A DNA stretch of 64,000 nucleotides from the NCBI RefSeq assembly GCF_042643265.1, contig NZ_JBHRRZ010000008.1:67147-131146 (forward strand), read 5' to 3'. Of the stretch, positions 8,208 to 16,569 are shown one piece after another; the stretch's first letter is position 1; every line of letters begins with the position of its first letter. Made by a program: the position numbers and the translations under genes. This DNA is from Virgibacillus_O sediminis. Lineage in GTDB: Bacteria; Bacillota; Bacilli; Bacillales; Amphibacillaceae. The notes under the pieces were generated by a model, which did no database searches, was not told where the DNA came from, and saw nothing but the letters and a program-made list of their open reading frames with translations.

Positions 8208-9227
8208 ATGAAAGTTTCTAGGCTAAGAAAAGGATTGATTTGTAGTCTTTTTGTCTCTATTATTCTGCTATTGACAGCATGTGGGGGAAGCGAGACGAGT
8301 GGGTCGGGTGGTGCCAGTGAGGATGGAACATATACTTTTAAGGTTTCCCACGTTGTACAGGAATCTCATATATGGCACAAAACGGCTGAAAAGTTTGATG
8401 GGGAATTACAGGCTGCCTCAGATGGCAGAATGTCTTTAGAAATTTATCCTGCATCACAATTGGGACTGGAGCAGGACATGGTACAACAGATGGAATCTGG
8501 ATCTATTGACTTTGGTTTTCTTACAAACGCTTACATGAGTACGAGGGAAGATTCTCTTAATGCATGGTTTATGCCATTCCTATTCAGTGATTTAGCAGAA
8601 GCAGCAGAAATGAGAAACTCGGAGGAAGCAAGGGAAATGCTCGCATCCTTAGAATCTCAAGGTTTAGTAGGACTTGATTTCGGATTTGCTGGGAATCGTC
8701 ATATTCTATTAAAAGAAGGTTTTGTGCAATCACCGGAAGATATTAAAGGGAAAAAGGTTCGAATAATTGGCAGTCCAGCATTCCAAAGTTTCTGGGACAA
8801 AACTTCTGCTGGCCCTACTGCAATGCCCTTATCTGAGGTTTACACATCTCTGCAAACAGGTGTCATTGATGGGATGGATATTGACTTGGATGCATTGGTC
8901 ACTGAAAAATACTATGAAAACGCTGAGTATTTAACATTAACCAATCATGCAACATTCCCTACGGTGATTGCAATGAGTAAACAGGTCTTTGACGGCTTAT
9001 CTGACGAAGATCAAGAAATTATTCAAACATCACTGGAGAAGGCTGTTGATTGGGGAGTAGAAGAAGCAATCCAGCGGGAGGAAACGAATTTAGAAAAGTT
9101 GAAAGAAGAAGGTGTACTGGTAAAGGAACTTGATGGGTCTGCTTTTGAAGATGTTTCAAACGAGGTTCGTGACGAGTTCTCTGCTGAGTCTGAGATTATT
9201 AAAAACTTTATAGAAACTGCAGAGTAA
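8208..9227 (+). CDS. TRAP transporter solute-binding lipoprotein (DctP family)
   Basis: 339 residues. The signal segment ends in the lipobox LLTAC, giving a membrane-anchored extracellular receptor. The body matches DctP/DUF proteins: VSHVVQESHIWHKTAEKF, YPASQLGLEQDMVQQMESGSIDF, the KGKKVRI segment before the ligand arginine, and LQTGVIDGMDID. The start at 8208 follows AGGAGGAAG; the in-frame ATG at 8175 lies in the terminator. With the two permease genes it forms one tripartite, sodium-dependent importer. An aromatic or dicarboxylic acid linked to the gentisate route is likely, but the ligand cannot be read from sequence. Confidence 0.9.
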   Translation: MKVSRLRKGLICSLFVSIILLLTACGGSETSGSGGASEDGTYTFKVSHVVQESHIWHKTAEKFDGELQAASDGRMSLEIYPASQLGLEQDMVQQMESGSIDFGFLTNAYMSTREDSLNAWFMPFLFSDLAEAAEMRNSEEAREMLASLESQGLVGLDFGFAGNRHILLKEGFVQSPEDIKGKKVRIIGSPAFQSFWDKTSAGPTAMPLSEVYTSLQTGVIDGMDIDLDALVTEKYYENAEYLTLTNHATFPTVIAMSKQVFDGLSDEDQEIIQTSLEKAVDWGVEEAIQREETNLEKLKEEGVLVKELDGSAFEDVSNEVRDEFSAESEIIKNFIETAE

Positions 9228-9242
9228 TAGTTTAGATAACGT

Positions 9243-9281
9243 AATAGTGGCTTCTAATTATCTCCTTAGAAGCTGCTATTC
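9243..9281 (+). promoter_or_regulatory. Intra-operon hairpin between dctP-like and dctQ-like genes
   Basis: Near-perfect 15-bp arms (AATAGTGGCTTCTAA with TTAGAAGCTGCTATT) enclose a loop of about eight bases, without a T run. Such structures after binding-protein genes commonly protect the upstream mRNA or lower permease expression relative to the receptor. Here that role is inferred. Confidence 0.6.
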
Positions 9282-9300
9282 CAGTTAAAGGAGTGATCGC

Positions 9301-9792
9301 ATGAAATTTATCGAGAATGTAAGTGAACTGGTATATAAAATAGAGAAGGGTATAGTAGCCTTTTTGTGTTCTATTATCCTTATTTCCTTAACATTGGGAG
9401 TAATTTTTCGGTACGTTCTAAGTGCACCATTAACATGGCCAAATGAAACGGCTATTTTTTCGCTTGCATGGCTGACTTTTGTTGGTGGGAGTATGACCAT
9501 TAAAACGTCAACTGCACCAACAATTGACATCATAGTGGAAAATTTACGTGGTAGACTAAAACATGTAATTAATGTAATAGGATATCTTCTAATGTTTCTT
9601 TTTGTTTCCTACATTTTCTATCTATCCATCAATTGGTTAAGTTCCCCGAATATCTTAATTCAGCGATCCGGATCGATGGAATTGCCGATGATTATTCCGT
9701 ATTTAAGCATACCTGTTAGTTTTCTCTTTATGTTAATACATGTTTTAGAGTTACTGCTTCATAGCATCTTTCCTAACAAGGAGGTAGAGTGA
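9301..9792 (+). CDS. TRAP transporter small permease (DctQ family)
   Basis: 163 residues with four hydrophobic segments and the DctQ signature RYVLSAPLTWPNETAIFSLAWLTFVGG followed by a basic loop. It would form the small membrane subunit that joins receptor and large permease. AAAGGAGTG precedes the ATG. The stop overlaps the start of the next gene, so the two are translationally coupled. Confidence 0.9.
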   Translation: MKFIENVSELVYKIEKGIVAFLCSIILISLTLGVIFRYVLSAPLTWPNETAIFSLAWLTFVGGSMTIKTSTAPTIDIIVENLRGRLKHVINVIGYLLMFLFVSYIFYLSINWLSSPNILIQRSGSMELPMIIPYLSIPVSFLFMLIHVLELLLHSIFPNKEVE

Positions 9793-11069
9793 TGGCCATT
9801 ACAATTACCGCGTTTATCGTGCTTTTATTAATCAAAATACCGATTGCTTTAGTACTTGGGATGACAACGGTAATATACATCTGGGTTACAGGAAATATCG
9901 GTATCTTAACGACGCTTCCACAAAGGCTGTATTCTGGAATGGAAAACTACGGGTTATTGGCCATTCCATTATTTATGTTAGCAGGAGAATTAATGAATTC
10001 AGGTGGCCTGACGAAACGATTAGTAGGGTTTGCTCAGACCGTTGTTGGTCATTTTAGGGGAGGCCTGGCTTATGTAAACATCCTAGCCAACATGATGCTT
10101 GCTTCTATTATTGGTTCCGCGTCCGCCCAAATTGCGATGATGAGCAGAACCATGGTACCAGCTATGGAAAAAGAGGGATATTCCAGAGATTTTAGTACGG
10201 CTACTACGGCCTCCGCAGGGTTATTAGGACCGATTATCCCACCGAGTATGTTATTTATTATCTATGGTGTAGGGTCTGGAGTTTCTATTGGGGAGATGTT
10301 TTTAGCAGGTGTACTTCCGGGGATTCTGCTGTCATTAACATTTATTATCTTAATTGCATTGATTGGGATGAAACAAAAGTGGCCAACTCATGACAGAGCA
10401 AAGATTATGGAAGTCGCTAGAAGCTTTACTACTGTGATTCCCGCCTTACTCGTTCCTCTTATTATTATTGTAGGGGTCATCAGCGGAGCCTTTACACCAA
10501 CCGAATCTGCAGCCATAGCTAGTGTGGTTGCCTTGATTAGCGGATTTTTCTTTTATCGGGAAATCAAGTTAAAGGACACCCCATCAATATTAGTAAATAC
10601 TGCAAAAACTACTGCAATGATTACCTTATTAATTGCCATGGCTAATATTTTCGGATGGATGCTTTCCTTTGAACAAGTCCCCCAGACCATTGCCTCATGG
10701 ATGGCATCCTTAACGGAAAATCCATTAATTTTTTTATTGCTAGTTAATTTATTTTTACTTTTTGTAGGAATGTTTATGGATGGAATTGCTGCACTCGTCA
10801 TTTTAATCCCCATCTTTACCCCTTTACTAGTAACCTATGGAATAGATCCGATCCATTTTGGGGTAATTATGTGTATTAACCTAGCCGCAGGGTTACTGAC
10901 TCCGCCGGTTGGTTCAGGTATTTACATTGCGTCATCCCTTGCTAATATATCAATCGGTCAATTAACACGGGCAATCTTACCGTTCCTATTGGTAACATAT
11001 GTGGTCCTCGTCATTTTGACGTATGTACCTGATATTGTATTGTGGCTGCCAGCAGTAATTGGAGAATAA
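9792..11069 (+). CDS. TRAP transporter large permease (DctM family)
   Basis: 425 residues, 11-12 hydrophobic segments. DctM features include AIPLFMLAGELMNSGGLTKRL, GLLGPIIPPSMLFIIYGV, GAFTPTESAAIA and NLAAGLLTPPVGSGIY. It is the ion-coupled transport subunit. AAGGAGG at 9779-9785 favours the ATG at 9792, overlapping the dctQ stop by one base; a GTG at 9789 is possible. No clear terminator follows directly. Confidence 0.9.
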   Translation: MAITITAFIVLLLIKIPIALVLGMTTVIYIWVTGNIGILTTLPQRLYSGMENYGLLAIPLFMLAGELMNSGGLTKRLVGFAQTVVGHFRGGLAYVNILANMMLASIIGSASAQIAMMSRTMVPAMEKEGYSRDFSTATTASAGLLGPIIPPSMLFIIYGVGSGVSIGEMFLAGVLPGILLSLTFIILIALIGMKQKWPTHDRAKIMEVARSFTTVIPALLVPLIIIVGVISGAFTPTESAAIASVVALISGFFFYREIKLKDTPSILVNTAKTTAMITLLIAMANIFGWMLSFEQVPQTIASWMASLTENPLIFLLLVNLFLLFVGMFMDGIAALVILIPIFTPLLVTYGIDPIHFGVIMCINLAAGLLTPPVGSGIYIASSLANISIGQLTRAILPFLLVTYVVLVILTYVPDIVLWLPAVIGE

Positions 11070-11667
11070 GAAGGATGGCCTAATAGATCGAAAATTATGG
11101 TATACATGTTGAATTGGAATAAGTTCTTACCAAAGCGAGAACTCTTACATTAACAAAGAGACGTTTCCTGAATAAGAGTATCTTGAATGGATATAAATCT
11201 GAACACAAGAGATAGAGTTTGTTGAAATTAGTGGTTAATTAAGTCAAAGTTAAAAGTTGTTAGTATTTTTTACTCCATCGATAATTGACGAATTAAATAA
11301 GCTGGAGAGATAGGTTGAATGGCCTTAATCATTGGAGAAACTCAAATGGTCATCCATTGTGAGAGTGAGGAATGAGAAGATCTGGTAGTGAAGTTATTAA
11401 ATATAGGTATGGTATTACTCTTTGGAATAGGGATTACCTCTTTTATTTTTACGGGAGTTAATCCACCGGCACTGATCACATCTTTACAGTTCCAAGGATA
11501 AATGTCTCGTTAAAGATTTTATGTTTGTTTTATTAATCGCTACAATAGCATGCAGGTAATAGACAAACAAGCAAAACTTGTACATGTGTGAATGCCTTTT
11601 TTACATCTGTGTTCATTATGTTAGTGTTGGACTCAAAATATCTGAACAATTAATGAGGAGTATTTCA
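11070..11667. other. Gap with weak coding remnants
   Basis: This 598-base stretch between the TRAP operon and the accessory island has no convincing gene. A short frame around 11389-11502 encodes one hydrophobic segment (GMVLLFGIGITSF) but has no ribosome site and may be debris of a membrane-protein gene. The stretch marks the left edge of the island; no tRNA gene or obvious attachment repeat was seen. Confidence 0.4.
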
Positions 11668-12033
11668 ATGCAACAGGAAAACAATTTAAGTAAAGATGAT
11701 GCAATCTTCTTTATGGATATGGTTGGATCTGTGAAAAGTCCTAATTTTGAAACTAGAATGAATGGGGTAAAACCATACTATAAAATCATAAAAGAGAGAG
11801 ATTCCAATAAATTCAGGAGGTTTATTAGAATATATATAGCTTTGAGGCATATTTTATCTGAAAGAGAACAGGTAGTTTTAAATGAATTATATGGATTAAT
11901 TAAAGAAGGTAGCCAATTAAAAACAGTAGGTGCATTATTAAATATAACACCTGAACGTGTAAGACAAATACGCAATCAGGCTGAGAGGAAAATAGTGAGG
12001 GAGGTTTTGAGGGTGGTAAAGGTCTCTAATTAA
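11668..12033 (+). CDS. Small sigma-factor-region-4-like DNA-binding protein
   Basis: 121 residues. The C-terminal half (about 65-115) reads like sigma-70 region 4: LSEREQVVLNELYGLIKEG, then a helix-turn-helix LKTVGALLNITPERVRQIRNQAERKI. No region 2 is present, so it is not a complete sigma factor; comparable phage and plasmid proteins (ArpU- or sigma-like) regulate element genes. The start at 11668 follows GAGGAG; an upstream ATG at 11578 lacks a site and would add a Cys-rich leader. It stands at the left edge of the island and might control it. Confidence 0.65.
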   Translation: MQQENNLSKDDAIFFMDMVGSVKSPNFETRMNGVKPYYKIIKERDSNKFRRFIRIYIALRHILSEREQVVLNELYGLIKEGSQLKTVGALLNITPERVRQIRNQAERKIVREVLRVVKVSN

Positions 12034-12283
12034 CAAACCTACGCTAATAGTTGCTTAGATACCGATCGATTATTTTGACATCATCATAATATTCTGTTAT
12101 TGTGCAGGTATAGTTATCAAGTGTACCTGTCATCCAACCGATGGAAGTCGTCATATCCTCATCATGAGAGGGAGATTCGACACAAAAGTATTTCTGTTAA
12201 AAGTGCTGAAGGAACACAGCAACATCTACCGGATGTGAAAAACGTCCAAAATAATGGTATTAAAACTCAAGATATTAAAAGTG

Positions 12284-12316
12284 GTGTATTGCACGAGCGA
12301 TACGCTTTTTTTATTG
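12284..12316 (+). terminator. First tandem terminator of leader A
   Basis: The stem GTGTATTGC/GCGATACGC pairs fully when G-U pairs are allowed, the loop is ACGA, and seven T follow. The matching element in leader B lies at 16785-16810. Confidence 0.6.
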
Positions 12317-12321
12317 CTTAT

Positions 12322-12359
12322 AAAAGCCAGTTTACCTATGGGGTCAACTGGCTTTTTTT
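12322..12359 (+). terminator. Second tandem terminator of leader A
   Basis: The 11-bp stem AAAAGCCAGTT (12322-12332) pairs with AACTGGCTTTT (12346-12356) and is followed by a T run. Related hairpins are at 16820-16862 and 17291-17331. Confidence 0.7.
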
Positions 12360-12461
12360 CATGTATATAAAAATCTCAGTGAAGGGAGTGATGGTATGAC
12401 CTGACCGAGTTTTTGTCTGTCGCCATATCACACAAAATCTTATGAAGGAGTGGATGAAATC

Positions 12462-13751
12462 ATGGAAAAAGCTATTCAATTCTCGAACAATGAAAAGTCG
12501 CTGATCTGGAACCGGTTTATTAAACCAGCCAACGGCACACAGGAAGAGGCCGAACATTTTCTTGAAGTCTGTGAGAACTTCGGGCTGAATCCACTGTTGG
12601 GGGATATCGTCTTTCAGCGCTATGAGACCAAACGTGGAGCCAAGACCCAGTTCATCACCACAAGGGACGGCCTTCTTCGTGTAGCCACCCGTCAGCCGGG
12701 GTATGTCGGACCGCCTAACGCTAACGTTGTTAAAGAAGGCGATCATTTTGAGTTTTTACCTTCTGAGGGGACGGTCAGACATCAATTCGGCACTAAGCGT
12801 GGGAAGATCCTGGGGGCATATGCGATCATGCAGCATAAGACCCACCACCCTGTAGCCGTCTTTGTTGACTTCGAGGAGTACTTCCAAGCTAACAGTGGAA
12901 GGCAAAACTCCCGGTATGGCAACCCCAACGTCTGGGACACCCTCCCGAGCGCCATGATTGTCAAGATAGCAGAAACTTTTGTATTGCGCCGGCAGTTTCC
13001 ATTGGGAGGACTGCATACGCAGGAGGAAATCGGGCTGGATGAAGACATGCCAACAGAGGGTGCAGGCCAAACACCACAGAAACAGCAGGCATCCGAAATT
13101 CTGCAACCTGCTAAAGAAGTTCAACAGGAAGCTGAACAGTCGGAACCAGAAACACTCACTAATGAGGTGGCAATAAAATCATTTGATATCAAGACGACCT
13201 CCTCGGAAAAGAAGTATGGCCTGCTCATGGTTCAAAGCAAGGAGTCTGAGAAAAAATTCCAGGTATTGGTGAAGGATGAACAATTAATGGAATCCTTAAA
13301 ACAGGTAACTGAAGGAGAAATACTAGAGTTGGAACTCTATGAGGAAAACAGTTTTTATTTCCTAAAAAATTATGCCAAAACAATTTCAAACCAAGAAGAT
13401 GAAGATGAAAACGCAGAGGTGAGCCAAACCGGTCAGCCATCTGACCAGCCTGATGATCCTGCTCAAGAATCTGAGAGCGAACAGCAGGAGCCCTCAGCTC
13501 AGACAGAATCCGGTAATGCTTATAACGTTTTCATCCAAAACGTCACAATTGGTGAAAAAGCATCGGAGAAATTCGCGAAGATTGCCGGCGTTATTGATGG
13601 CAAAAATCAACTGATCCTTGCGCGTGGAAATGAAGCTGTTCAAAAAGCGGAGAGGTTGGAACAAGGAGCTGACGCCAGCCTCATCTTGAAAAAAGAGAAT
13701 GGATTCCTTTTTCTGGTTGATGTTGTTCAGCCAGCCGAAAAAGCGGGGTGA
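12462..13751 (+). CDS. recT: RecT/Bet-family single-strand annealing recombinase
   Basis: 429 residues. The first 200 residues match the Bet/RecT family: FLEVCENFGLNPLLGDIVFQRY, FITTRDGLLRVATRQPGYVGPPNANVV, GAYAIMQH and LPSAMIVKIAETFVLRRQFPLGGLHTQEEIG. The C-terminal half is low-complexity, rich in Gln and Glu, and appears to hold two repeats of a small beta-rich module (about 230-300 and 355-425), which is unusual for RecT. It should anneal complementary single strands during recombination or replication. AAGGAG at 12445-12450 serves the ATG at 12462. The following gene starts at its stop, and SSB and a nuclease lie just beyond, as in phage recombination modules. Confidence 0.82.
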   Translation: MEKAIQFSNNEKSLIWNRFIKPANGTQEEAEHFLEVCENFGLNPLLGDIVFQRYETKRGAKTQFITTRDGLLRVATRQPGYVGPPNANVVKEGDHFEFLPSEGTVRHQFGTKRGKILGAYAIMQHKTHHPVAVFVDFEEYFQANSGRQNSRYGNPNVWDTLPSAMIVKIAETFVLRRQFPLGGLHTQEEIGLDEDMPTEGAGQTPQKQQASEILQPAKEVQQEAEQSEPETLTNEVAIKSFDIKTTSSEKKYGLLMVQSKESEKKFQVLVKDEQLMESLKQVTEGEILELELYEENSFYFLKNYAKTISNQEDEDENAEVSQTGQPSDQPDDPAQESESEQQEPSAQTESGNAYNVFIQNVTIGEKASEKFAKIAGVIDGKNQLILARGNEAVQKAERLEQGADASLILKKENGFLFLVDVVQPAEKAG

Positions 13752-13756
13752 TCATC

Positions 13757-14515
13757 GTGCTGCCTAGCATTCTGGATGTGGCTCAGAAGTTTGGAATACA
13801 ATTTGAAACAAGGAGTTACGGCAAAAAGGAAACCAGATGCAAATGCCCGTTTTGCGAGGAGGATGCCAACAAGCCGAAGAAATATTACCTTTCCTTGAAC
13901 ACAGTCGATAACGTTTACAAGTGTTGGTACTGCAAGACTTCCGGTGGAGTGCTGGATTTTGAAGTGCAACTCAGCGGCAAGCCTTATGACAAGGTGAAGG
14001 AACAGTACTTTGGTAAAAAGAAGAGAAAACTGCATCCGGCCTACCTGCTGAATCCCTATCAGCTGGACCGGATCGGTTGGAAGGAGTACAAAAGGAAATC
14101 GTTCCAAGATTTCTTGCAGAAACGGGAGCAGGTCATCAAAGATTGGAAGCAATACGTCCATGATGAAATGGTGGTGAACTATGCCCTATTCATCTGCATC
14201 GCTCATCTGGAAAATCAGGAGAAGCGCCAAGAGGAGTTATTGGAATGGTTGATACAAAGCTGTTGGGAGGCTTATATCCCAAATATGTACACACGGATCC
14301 AAGATGAATTTTTGAAACCGAGTGAAGCTGCTGCGGATTGGGCGAGAGAAGGAATCGAACTGGGACGGAGTGCATGGAGGGTCTGTCTGAAGACCATGGA
14401 TTTTGAACTGGAGACATTGCTTCTGAACATCATGTTCATCCATTATGCAGCCCACATGGAAACTAAAAAAAGACACGTTCCGAAAGAGAAACGTGTCACA
14501 CAAAAAGTTATTTAA
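13757..14515 (+). CDS. CHC2-type zinc-finger protein, primase-like N-terminus
   Basis: 252 residues. The N-terminal 75 residues carry a zinc ribbon like that of DnaG or phage primases: CKCPFCEED then YKCWYC, with SLNTVDN between. No TOPRIM motif follows; the rest is helical and charged, so this is only a DNA-binding or accessory piece. The GTG at 13757 is preferred because GCGGGGTGA lies just upstream; a GTG at 13748 overlaps the recT stop. Co-translation with recT is likely. It may recruit replication or recombination proteins to single-stranded DNA; true priming is doubtful. Confidence 0.65.
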   Translation: MLPSILDVAQKFGIQFETRSYGKKETRCKCPFCEEDANKPKKYYLSLNTVDNVYKCWYCKTSGGVLDFEVQLSGKPYDKVKEQYFGKKKRKLHPAYLLNPYQLDRIGWKEYKRKSFQDFLQKREQVIKDWKQYVHDEMVVNYALFICIAHLENQEKRQEELLEWLIQSCWEAYIPNMYTRIQDEFLKPSEAAADWAREGIELGRSAWRVCLKTMDFELETLLLNIMFIHYAAHMETKKRHVPKEKRVTQKVI

Positions 14516-14534
14516 CTTGGTTTAGTCTACCAAG
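14470..14534 (+). repeat. Hairpins at the end of the CHC2 gene and before ssb
   Basis: Two stems occur in tandem: GACACGTT/AACGTGTC inside the last codons of the upstream gene (14470-14496), and CTTGGT/ACCAAG (14516-14521 with 14529-14534) directly after it. Neither has a strong T run. They fit the island's habit of placing a hairpin before each ribosome site. Confidence 0.45.
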
Positions 14535-14573
14535 GTCAAAAACAAAAATCAAATCGAAGGGAAGTTTTATGAA

Positions 14574-15005
14574 ATGAATAACGTTCAATTAATCGGTCGC
14601 ATGACAAAAGATGTGGACATGAAATATACGCAGAACGGAAATGCTGTGGCAACATTTACACTGGCGGTGAACCGTCCATTCAAAAATAATCAAGGCAGTC
14701 AGGACGCGGATTTCATTCGTTGTCAGGTATGGAGGAAACCCGCGGAGAATACAGCACAATATTGCAGGAAAGGTTCTCAAGTAGGCGTGACCGGCCGCAT
14801 TCAGACCCGTTCCTTTGAAGGACAGGATGGAAAGACGGTATTCATAACCGAAGTGGTTGCCGATCATGTTGAGTTTCTTGATACCCGTAACCAGAATGGA
14901 CAGGGGAACCAATCCAACCCCAATAACCAGAGTCGTCCACAGAATAATCCATATCAATCCCAGGGCGTACCTGTGGATGTGAATGATGACGACCTGCCAT
15001 TTTAA
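14574..15005 (+). CDS. ssb: Single-stranded DNA-binding protein
   Basis: 143 residues. The OB-fold core is clear: MNNVQLIGRMTKDVDMKYT, ATFTLAVNRPFKN, DFIRCQVWRKPAENTAQYCRKGSQVGVTGRIQTRS and VVADHVEFLD. The tail is Asn/Gln/Pro-rich and ends in DDDLPF, the acidic tip that recruits partner proteins in bacterial SSBs. This is an additional copy inside the island, not the rpsF-rpsR-linked one. It should coat single strands produced by the nearby nuclease and cooperate with RecT. GAAGGGA lies 11 bases before the ATG. Confidence 0.92.
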   Translation: MNNVQLIGRMTKDVDMKYTQNGNAVATFTLAVNRPFKNNQGSQDADFIRCQVWRKPAENTAQYCRKGSQVGVTGRIQTRSFEGQDGKTVFITEVVADHVEFLDTRNQNGQGNQSNPNNQSRPQNNPYQSQGVPVDVNDDDLPF

Positions 15006-15019
15006 AATGATTGAAGAGT

Positions 15020-15056
15020 GAAGAGAGATGGAATCAAATCTGTCTCTCTTCTTTCA
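15020..15056 (+). terminator. Terminator-like hairpin before the nuclease gene
   Basis: Nine-bp arms (GAAGAGAGA, 15020-15028, and TCTCTCTTC, 15043-15051) enclose a 14-base loop and are followed by TTTC. It begins 15 bases after the ssb stop. Confidence 0.55.
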
Positions 15057-15082
15057 TCTATACGTGAAAGGAGAAGGGAAAG

Positions 15083-15775
15083 ATGATATTTTCATTCTCA
15101 CGATTAAATCTGTACAGCCAATGTCCCTACCGTTTCTACAACAAGTATGTCTTAGGAAAAGAAGAGCCCGTGACAAAGCCGTTGGCTCTTGGAAAGGCGG
15201 TCCATCAGGCCATCGACGATATAATCAATGGTGCCAGCCATGAGGAGGCCGTTTTGAACGGGTATGCAGCCACAGGGTTTCATGAAGAACTGATGCATCA
15301 GGAGATTTCGGATCTAGTGGAACGCGCCCCAGTTCACCGGAATATGGGCAGAACGGAAGTGTATTTTAAACTCCCGCTATCTAAAAGCCATAACGCACCG
15401 GAAATTCAAGGCTATATTGATCTCTTGTCACCTGATGGAGCGATTACAGACTGGAAGACGAACAGGTCAATTTACGGAGTACAGGATAATAAGCAGTTAG
15501 CTTTATACGCTTGGGCAACTAGCCAAAAAACAGGCATAGATAGAGTAAAGGGAATCCTGTACTTCTTACGTTTTCGTATAGAGAAGGGAAGGATATTCAG
15601 CAAAGAGGAAATGGAAAAGGCGAGAAAATGGGCATTGGATACAGCCGACGAAATCAATGAGAGGCTGAATTTGTTGGAGATCATGCCTGAGGAGAGGGGA
15701 AAATTATTCCCGCCAAGACCATCACGCCAGTGTAGTCACTGCCCGTTTGCTAGTCAATGTGTGAAAAGATTATGA
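15083..15775 (+). CDS. PD-(D/E)XK nuclease of the Cas4/RecB type with Fe-S cysteines
   Basis: 230 residues. The nuclease core has H41 in GKAVHQAIDD, E92, D113 in GYIDLL, D123 and K125 in TDWKTN, and a QLALYAW motif. Four cysteines placed as in Cas4 and AddB (C14 near the start, then C217, C220 and C226 in RQCSHCPFASQC) should bind a 4Fe-4S cluster. Such enzymes trim DNA ends and make 3' overhangs, a natural partner for RecT and SSB encoded just before it. No CRISPR array or cas1/cas2 is present in the window. The start follows AAAGGAGAAGGG. Confidence 0.85.
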   Translation: MIFSFSRLNLYSQCPYRFYNKYVLGKEEPVTKPLALGKAVHQAIDDIINGASHEEAVLNGYAATGFHEELMHQEISDLVERAPVHRNMGRTEVYFKLPLSKSHNAPEIQGYIDLLSPDGAITDWKTNRSIYGVQDNKQLALYAWATSQKTGIDRVKGILYFLRFRIEKGRIFSKEEMEKARKWALDTADEINERLNLLEIMPEERGKLFPPRPSRQCSHCPFASQCVKRL

Positions 15776-15897
15776 TAATAAAATATACCAATGGAGGATA
15801 ACCTTTAAATAGTATTTATGTAAAATTGAAAATCATATAGACTATTCATGGTAAGAGTTGGTAAAATATAGTTAATTAACTAATTAAGGGTGATAAT

Positions 15898-16482
15898 ATG
15901 GCTAAAATACCAGTCAAACCGATTCTTGGTGCAGTTAAATACTATGGGCCGAAAGCAAAAAATTTAGTTAAAGATAATTGGAGAGTTGCGGCTCCAGTTG
16001 TGCTACAAGGTGTTGAGTCCTTCAAAAAATATAATGAAAATAAACATCAGCAAGGGAAGGTTCCTTTTCGAAAGTTACGTTATGCTTATTATAATACTGA
16101 GGTACTACCAAATTTAAATAATAGAAAAAAGAGTGAGCTATTCCAATTTAAATTAGAAATAGAGCAATTTATTAAGCAGATTGAAGAGGAAGAGGAAAAA
16201 GAAGTTGCTGTTAAAAAAAGAATACATTCAAAACGAATAATAAAATGGAAAGATGTCCTAAAACAAATTGAAGATAAGATGGCTGTAAGTGATTACCAAG
16301 AGTATTTAAAAATATATAATAATATAGAATATGATAGTCAATATTTTGAGGACTATGAAGGGCTTATAAATAAATTTAAAACGCTTATTGAGAACAATGA
16401 TAAGGATAAAATACACAGCTTTCTTCTTTTAAACACTAACAAAAGTTCTAACGAGATAAAAAAAGACTTTTTTTCTCTTTAA
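15898..16482 (+). CDS. Hypothetical charged helical protein
   Basis: 194 residues, not recognised. The N-terminus is basic and somewhat hydrophobic (KPILGAVKYYGPKAKNLVKDNWRV) and the middle and C-terminal parts are Lys/Glu-rich and likely helical (QFIKQIEEEEEKEVAVKKRI). The gene is much more AT-rich than its island neighbours and has its own upstream AT-rich stretch, suggesting a separate acquisition. GGGTG lies before the ATG. A phage-lysin or toxin function cannot be claimed. Confidence 0.6.
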   Translation: MAKIPVKPILGAVKYYGPKAKNLVKDNWRVAAPVVLQGVESFKKYNENKHQQGKVPFRKLRYAYYNTEVLPNLNNRKKSELFQFKLEIEQFIKQIEEEEEKEVAVKKRIHSKRIIKWKDVLKQIEDKMAVSDYQEYLKIYNNIEYDSQYFEDYEGLINKFKTLIENNDKDKIHSFLLLNTNKSSNEIKKDFFSL

Positions 16483-16569
16483 TAATATATTAAAGTTATT
16501 TATTATATAGCAAGTTAGAGCAGGATAAGGGGATTCCTGCTGAGTCTAAATTGAATTGAATGGTTTATA

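Larger units (their letters stand above)
12075..12445 (+). ncRNA. Structured leader A upstream of recT with tandem terminators
   Basis: A promoter (TTGACA at about 12075, -10 TATTGT 17 bases later) precedes a non-coding leader. A conserved fold at 12147-12181 has outer pairing GTCG/CGAC and an inner CCTC-ATCAT-GAGAGG hairpin, followed by GGAGATTCG. The same fold with compensatory changes occurs in leader B (16570-16898). About 100 bases later come two tandem terminator-like hairpins, 12284-12312 (arms GTGTATTGC/GCGATACGC) and 12322-12359 (arms AAAAGCCAGTT/AACTGGCTTTT), then a shared TATATAAAAATC stretch and GGGAGTG. The RNA could be a cis-acting attenuator or a separate RNA of about 200 bases. 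It ends before the recT ribosome site. Confidence 0.6.

Noticed and set aside
11070..11667. A tRNA or attachment site at the left island edge
   Set aside because: No cloverleaf or direct repeat matching the right side could be recognised by eye.
13757..14515. A functional DnaG-type primase
   Set aside because: Only the zinc ribbon is present; no TOPRIM or other catalytic motif follows.
15083..15775. A CRISPR system suggested by the Cas4-like protein
   Set aside because: No repeat-spacer array or cas1/cas2-like gene was seen in the window; context is RecT and SSB.
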